Assembly (NCBI GenBank): GCA_025062235.1
Contig: JANXAE010000009.1
Span: 1-41,519, forward strand
Source: Bryobacteraceae bacterium
GTDB taxonomy: Bacteria > Acidobacteriota > Terriglobia > Bryobacterales > Bryobacteraceae
Direction: 5' to 3'
Length of the DNA: 41,519 nucleotides
The notes beneath the pieces were generated by a model. That model saw only the letters and a list, made by a program, of their open reading frames with translations, did no database searches and was not told the DNA's origin. How positions within the stretch are numbered: the first letter of the stretch is position 1; the number at the start of each line of letters is the position of its first letter. The position numbers and the translations under genes were made by a program. Shown here one piece after another: positions 37,916 to 41,519 of this stretch.

Positions 37916-38680
37916 ATGTTTGAACAGAGCTTGCTGGATACGGCGGTCAAGACCCGCAGGCCGTGGACCGTGGTGGTTTCCTTCATCGGCCAGTCGCTAC
38001 TGGTGATGATCCTTATCCTGATCCCCCTGATTTACACGGATACGATCCCGCGGGGGACCCTGACGAGTTTTCTGGTGGCGCCTCCGCCGCCTCCGCCGCC
38101 GCCTCCGCCACCCGCAGCGGCGCCCGTGAAGGTGGTCAAAGTGATTCCGCGGCAGTTCGACGCGGGACGCTTGATGGCGCCCCGGCAGATTCCCAAGGAA
38201 ATCGCCATGATCAAGGAGGACGAGCTGCCGCCGCCTTCGGCCGGCGCGGTGGGAGTCGTGGGAGGTGTTCCGGGCGGCGTGCCTGGCGGCTCTCCGGGCG
38301 GCGTGATCGGCGGCATCATTTCGGCGGCTCCGGTGGCGGCTCCCCCGCCGCCTCCTCCCAAGGTCGAGGTGCAGAAGCCCAAGGAGATCCAGCGGATCCG
38401 CGTGGGCGGGAACGTGCAGCAAGCCAAGCTGATCTACCAGCCCAAACCGGTGTACCCGCCCCTGGCCAAGCAAGCGCGCATCCAGGGCGTGGTGCGCTTG
38501 ACGGCGGTCATCGGCGTGGACGGCACGATCCAGAACTTGCAGGTGATCTCCGGACACCCGCTGTTGATCCCCGCGGCTCTGGAGGCGGTGAAGCAATGGC
38601 GTTACCAACCCACGCTGCTCAATGGGGAGCCGGTGGAAGTGATCACGCAGATTGACGTGAACTTCACACTGAGTCAATAG
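37916..38680 (+). CDS. tonB: TonB-family energy transducer
   Basis: Links the ExbB-ExbD motor to outer-membrane receptors. The 254-residue product starts [20 protein letters not shown], has one membrane helix ([18 protein letters not shown]), an 11-proline run (residues about 50-60), a glycine-rich [18 protein letters not shown] stretch and a second proline run, then the C-terminal TonB domain from about residue 165: [60 protein letters not shown] and [11 protein letters not shown]. The YP motif and beta strands are standard. The charged, longer N-terminal cytoplasmic segment (RRPW) is the form seen in Acidobacteria. ATG 37916 is chosen with GGAAAGGCAACGG upstream. First gene of a five-gene cluster with exbB, two exbD and a TPR protein. 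Confidence 0.93.
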   Translation: MFEQSLLDTAVKTRRPWTVVVSFIGQSLLVMILILIPLIYTDTIPRGTLTSFLVAPPPPPPPPPPPAAAPVKVVKVIPRQFDAGRLMAPRQIPKEIAMIKEDELPPPSAGAVGVVGGVPGGVPGGSPGGVIGGIISAAPVAAPPPPPPKVEVQKPKEIQRIRVGGNVQQAKLIYQPKPVYPPLAKQARIQGVVRLTAVIGVDGTIQNLQVISGHPLLIPAALEAVKQWRYQPTLLNGEPVEVITQIDVNFTLSQ

Positions 38681-38735
38681 GAAAGGGTTTCCATACGTCG
38701 CAAGACGGAATTTCAACTCGCAGGAGAAGACAGAG

Positions 38736-39464
38736 ATGCTTTTGCAATTGCAAGTCTGGTCGTTTCTGCTGCTGCAAGAGGCGGCCGTAGGTTGGGACAT
38801 TCGCTCGCTGTGGAACCAGATGGGCCTGGTGGCCAAGATCGTGGTGATCATCCTGTTCTGCATGTCCGCCTGGTCCATCGGCGTGATGATTGACCGCGTG
38901 CTGGCGTTCAACGCCGCGCGGAAGCAGTCGCGGCTGTTTGCGCCGGCGGTGGCGGGTGCGCTGCGCGAGGGCAAGCTGGACGAGGCGATCAAGATTGCAG
39001 ATCGCTACAAGAAGAGCCATCTGGCGAAAGTGGTGGTGGCGGGTCTGCAAGAGTTTCGAGCACACCAGATGAGCTCGGAGCTGCCCGGCGAGGAGATCGA
39101 AGCCTCTCGGCGCGCCTTGGAGCGGGCTGAGGCCATCGTCCACGCCGAACTCAAGCGGGGCGTGCCTACGCTGGCTACGATCGGTGCCACGGCGCCGTTC
39201 GTAGGCTTGTTCGGGACGGTGGTGGGCATCATCAACGCCTTCCACGGCATTTCGACCGAAAAGTCCACCGGCTTGGGCGCGGTGGCGGGCGGCATTTCCG
39301 AGGCCCTGGTGGCCACGGCCATCGGCTTGTTCGTGGCTGTCCCGGCCTTCTGGGCGTTCAACGCCTTCACCAGCCGCATCGAGGGCTTCGACGTCGAGAT
39401 GAGCAACTCGAGCTCCGAGTTGATTGACTACTTCTTGAAGCGCTCGCAGCGCGTCGGCAAGTAA
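38736..39464 (+). CDS. exbB: ExbB/TolQ/MotA-family proton channel protein
   Basis: Inner-membrane motor subunit that with ExbD converts the proton gradient into TonB movement. The 242-residue product has three hydrophobic segments: [20 protein letters not shown] (helix 1), [20 protein letters not shown] (helix 2) and [20 protein letters not shown] (helix 3). The polar [19 protein letters not shown] motif is the family signature. ATG 38736 follows AGGAGAAGACAGAG. It comes 55 bases after tonB and 93 bases before exbD; a strong hairpin lies in the latter gap. Confidence 0.95.
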   Translation: MLLQLQVWSFLLLQEAAVGWDIRSLWNQMGLVAKIVVIILFCMSAWSIGVMIDRVLAFNAARKQSRLFAPAVAGALREGKLDEAIKIADRYKKSHLAKVVVAGLQEFRAHQMSSELPGEEIEASRRALERAEAIVHAELKRGVPTLATIGATAPFVGLFGTVVGIINAFHGISTEKSTGLGAVAGGISEALVATAIGLFVAVPAFWAFNAFTSRIEGFDVEMSNSSSELIDYFLKRSQRVGK

Positions 39465-39499
39465 AGAGCGACCAGTCCGGCGAGTTGAAACCCGGCGGA

Positions 39500-39522
39500 G
39501 CGGGGCCCGGAAAGGGCCCCGC
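39500..39522. terminator. Strong intra-operon hairpin between exbB and exbD
   Basis: GCGGGGCCC (39500-39508) pairs perfectly with GGGCCCCGC (39514-39522) around a GGAAA loop, a nine-base-pair GC stem. No U-run follows, so it is more likely an mRNA stabiliser or processing barrier than a terminator. It could set a higher ExbB than ExbD level, as the motor stoichiometry requires. Confidence 0.5.
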
Positions 39523-39557
39523 GGCCGCGGGGTGATGCGCGCGGAGGAGGTTCAACG

Positions 39558-40004
<447 letters not shown>

Positions 40005-40040
40005 CGCGGCCGAAAGCCTGCTGCGCGAGGAGAGTGTCCT

Positions 40041-40466
40041 ATGGGAATGCAAGTCGGTACTGGCAAGGGCCCGGTGGCCGACCCCAATGTCGTGCCCTTC
40101 ATTGACGTGCTGCTGGTGCTGCTGATCATCTTCATGGTGATCACGCCGACGACCCCCTACGGCTTGGATACGCTCGTGCCGCAGCCGCCGCCTCCCGGTT
40201 CCAAGGCTGACGCGGCCGACCAGCGCACCGTGGTGATCGTGATCAACAAGGATCATTCGGTGATGATCAATCAGGAACCCAGCGACTTCAACCGACTGGG
40301 CCGCCGCCTGGAAGAGATCTTCAAAACGCGAGCCGAGCGCGTCGTCTTCGTCAAGGGGGATCCCGATCTGGAGTTCCAGTACGTCGCGCGGGCCATTGAC
40401 ATCGCCAAGGGGGCCGGCATAGACAAGATCGGGCTGATGACTGCCAAGATCGAGGCCGGCCAGTAA
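40041..40466 (+). CDS. exbD: ExbD/TolR-family biopolymer transporter, second copy
   Basis: A second ExbD-like protein of 141 residues. The membrane motif is NVVPFIDVLLVLLIIFMVIT with the conserved Asp; the periplasmic part has QRTVVIVINKDHSVMINQEP and EFQYVARAIDIAKGAGIDKI. It differs from the first copy in the membrane-proximal linker (TPYGLDTLVPQPPPPGSKAD), so it is a diverged paralogue rather than a recent copy. GAGGAGAG precedes the ATG. Two ExbD copies after one ExbB are common in Acidobacteria and Myxococcota and may form mixed motors. A TPR lipoprotein gene follows by 34 bases. Confidence 0.94.
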   Translation: MGMQVGTGKGPVADPNVVPFIDVLLVLLIIFMVITPTTPYGLDTLVPQPPPPGSKADAADQRTVVIVINKDHSVMINQEPSDFNRLGRRLEEIFKTRAERVVFVKGDPDLEFQYVARAIDIAKGAGIDKIGLMTAKIEAGQ

Positions 40467-40500
40467 CGGCCCGCCTGCATTTGTGCGAACAGGAGCCAGC

Positions 40501-41295
40501 ATGACGAACAAGACAAGCATCGCCATTGTCGCCTGTCTCGTCGCCAGCCTGTCGTTCAGCGCCGGGTGTCAGAAACTCAGGGCCCGGGATCACCTCAACA
40601 AGGGGGTGCAGGCCTACAAGAGCGCCCGCTATCCCGAGGCTATCGAGCACTTCAAGCAGGCGATCGCACTGGACCCGACCTTCCCCACGGCACGGCTGTA
40701 CCTGGCCACCGCATACATGGTCCAGTACATTCCGGGCGCCGAGTCGCCCGAGAATCTCCAGTTCGCCGAGAACGCCCATCGCGAGTTCCTGCGCGTACTC
40801 GAGCAGGATCCCAAGAACGAGGTCGCCATCGCCTCGATCGCTTCGCTGTACTTTAACCAGAAGAAGTTCGACGACGCCGCCGAATGGTACAAGAAGCTGA
40901 TCGAGGTCAGTCCCAGCAACAAGGAGGCCTATTACACGCTGGGCGTAATTGCCTGGACCAAGGCGTTCCAGGACAACGCCGAGGCGCGCGCCAAGCTGGG
41001 CATGCGGCCGGAAGACCCTGGGCCTCTGAAGGACAAGAAAGTCCGCGATCAGCTCCGGCAGAAGAACTTGGAGATGATCGAAACCGGCATGAAGTACTTG
41101 GAGAAGGCCCTGGAGCTCGATCCGCAGTACGACGACGCGATGGCCTACATGAACCTGCTCTTCCGCCAGCGCGCGGATTTGCAGGAGACAGCCGAAGCGT
41201 ACAAGCGGGATTGGGACACCGCCGACACTTGGGTGCAGAAGACGCTCGAAACCAAGAAGCAGAAGACCGGCGGCGTGGCGGCCGGCACGCCGTAA
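40501..41295 (+). CDS. TPR-repeat lipoprotein
   Basis: A 264-residue lipoprotein with a signal peptide and lipobox (SIAIVACLVASLSFSAGCQK), so cysteine 23 or so is lipidated and the protein faces the periplasm. Residues 33 onward form several TPR repeats: HLNKGVQAYKSARYPEAIEH, NEVAIASIASLYFNQKKFDD, KEAYYTLGVIAWTKAFQDNA and MKYLEKALELDPQYDDAMAY. TPR proteins hold protein complexes; here a scaffold for the TonB-ExbBD complex is a reasonable guess from position. ATG 40501 has CAGGAG six bases upstream. The C-terminus ends in a lysine- and glycine-rich tail. It is the last gene of the tonB cluster, followed by a promoter-hairpin element. Confidence 0.9.
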   Translation: MTNKTSIAIVACLVASLSFSAGCQKLRARDHLNKGVQAYKSARYPEAIEHFKQAIALDPTFPTARLYLATAYMVQYIPGAESPENLQFAENAHREFLRVLEQDPKNEVAIASIASLYFNQKKFDDAAEWYKKLIEVSPSNKEAYYTLGVIAWTKAFQDNAEARAKLGMRPEDPGPLKDKKVRDQLRQKNLEMIETGMKYLEKALELDPQYDDAMAYMNLLFRQRADLQETAEAYKRDWDTADTWVQKTLETKKQKTGGVAAGTP

Positions 41296-41315
41296 CCGGC
41301 GGATTCCGCTAGCGC

Positions 41316-41321
41316 TATAAT
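41316..41321 (+). promoter_or_regulatory. Consensus -10 element (TATAAT) upstream of the last gene
   Basis: A perfect TATAAT at 41316-41321. The start site would fall near 41328, at the left foot of the hairpin at 41324-41358, so the transcript would begin with a stem-loop. A -35 box is not obvious at 17 bases (around 41293-41298). Confidence 0.55.
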
Positions 41322-41323
41322 AC

Positions 41324-41358
41324 GAGCGGGCGGCGCAGGGCCACAGCGCCGCCCGTTT
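41324..41358 (+). terminator. Ten-base-pair GC hairpin followed by TTT
   Basis: CGGGCGGCGC (41327-41336) pairs perfectly with GCGCCGCCCG (41346-41355) around a nine-base loop, extended by wobble pairs to 41324-41358, and followed by TTTCC. It could end the tonB-exbBD-TPR transcript. Because a consensus -10 sits just upstream, it may instead be the 5' stem-loop of the next gene's mRNA. Confidence 0.6.
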
Positions 41359-41366
41359 CCGCACGA

Positions 41367-41519
41367 ATGGAGGCCGATCCGAATTCCGCGCCCGCCACGA
41401 CGCCCGCAGCGGAGACGCTTCCGCAGGCTGCTGCCCCAGCCCCCGCCGACCGTGCGGAATCGCTCTTCCGCGAGCTCGTTTCCCGCCTGAAGAATAGTCG
41501 TCCGGCAGAGCATCTGGCC
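41367..41519 (+). CDS. 5' end of a gene, possibly a (p)ppGpp synthetase (RelA/SpoT)
   Basis: An open frame of 51 codons from ATG 41367 to the window edge. It begins MEADPNSAPATTPAAETLPQ, an alanine- and proline-rich disordered lead, then ESLFRELVSRLKNSRPAEHL. The FxELVxRL...RP..HL pattern resembles the start of RelA/SpoT proteins just before their HD domain, but the diagnostic residues lie outside. It has its own promoter candidate at 41316. The identity is a guess; that it is coding is more secure. Confidence 0.4.
   Translation, partial: MEADPNSAPATTPAAETLPQAAAPAPADRAESLFRELVSRLKNSRPAEHLA

Noticed and set aside
38070-38115. CCTCCGCCG repeats in tonB as a possible minisatellite
   Set aside because: They simply encode the proline run that is normal for TonB proteins.

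Overview
The window is a GC-rich (roughly two-thirds G+C), densely coded chromosomal segment from a Gram-negative bacterium. Gene content (TonB-dependent outer-membrane receptor, TonB-ExbB-ExbD-ExbD cluster, DUF1080 secreted protein, Tat-type leader on an enolase-superfamily protein, PPi-type phosphofructokinase, no plasmid or phage genes) and protein style suggest an Acidobacteriota member, possibly near Solibacter/Bryobacter. This placement is an inference; no rRNA gene is present to confirm it. No tRNA, rRNA, CRISPR array, insertion sequence or prophage was recognised.

Layout. 1-1156: the 5' part of an exopolysaccharide sugar-transferase gene (minus strand, runs off the window). 1307-2858: cysteine desulfurase and A-type Fe-S carrier. 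2844-4881: YdjM-like membrane hydrolase and lipid kinase on the minus strand, divergent from ligA (4880-6874). 6893-8921: VTT/DedA-like membrane protein overlapping a Tat-signal enolase-superfamily protein. 8922-10005: about 1.1 kb without a supportable gene. 10006-16881: a minus-strand cobalamin operon with promoter, cobalamin riboswitch, TonB receptor, binding protein, ATPase and permease, then a MacB/LolCDE-type permease and ATPase in the same run. 17158-21057: M20 peptidase and four lineage-type secreted or unknown proteins. 21294-22262: a lone fliM. 22356-25506: AgaS-like isomerase, PfkB-type sugar kinase and PPi-type phosphofructokinase operon. 25620-27024: a cysteine-less Rrf2 regulator followed by cysK. 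27035-30619: DUF1080 protein, glgC, MFS transporter. 30702-31469: a DnaC/DnaI-like helicase loader broken by two in-frame TAA codons. 31602-33727: Fur-family regulator translationally coupled to an FHA-GAF-PP2C phosphatase. 33728-34498: about 770 bases without a supportable gene. 34499-37844: yajC-secD-secF, the SecF carrying a GspK/helix-hairpin-helix-like insert. 37916-41295: tonB, exbB, exbD, exbD and a TPR lipoprotein. 41367-end: start of a gene that may be relA/spoT.

How it fits together. The cobalamin operon encodes an outer-membrane-to-cytoplasm uptake route (receptor, periplasmic binding protein, inner-membrane ABC importer) under a B12-sensing RNA, and the TonB/ExbB/ExbD genes 20 kb away could energise that receptor. 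The Sec genes next to the TonB system form an envelope-biogenesis block. The sugar-phosphate operon reads as amino-sugar or ketose-phosphate catabolism feeding glycolysis, with glgC nearby for glycogen storage.

The observations most worth a second look are the two in-frame stops in the helicase loader, the T2SS-K-like insertion inside SecF, the MacB/LolD pair inside the B12 riboswitch operon together with the alternative hairpins in its leader, and the Rrf2-CysK pairing. I did not find a clearly new multi-gene defence or mobile system.
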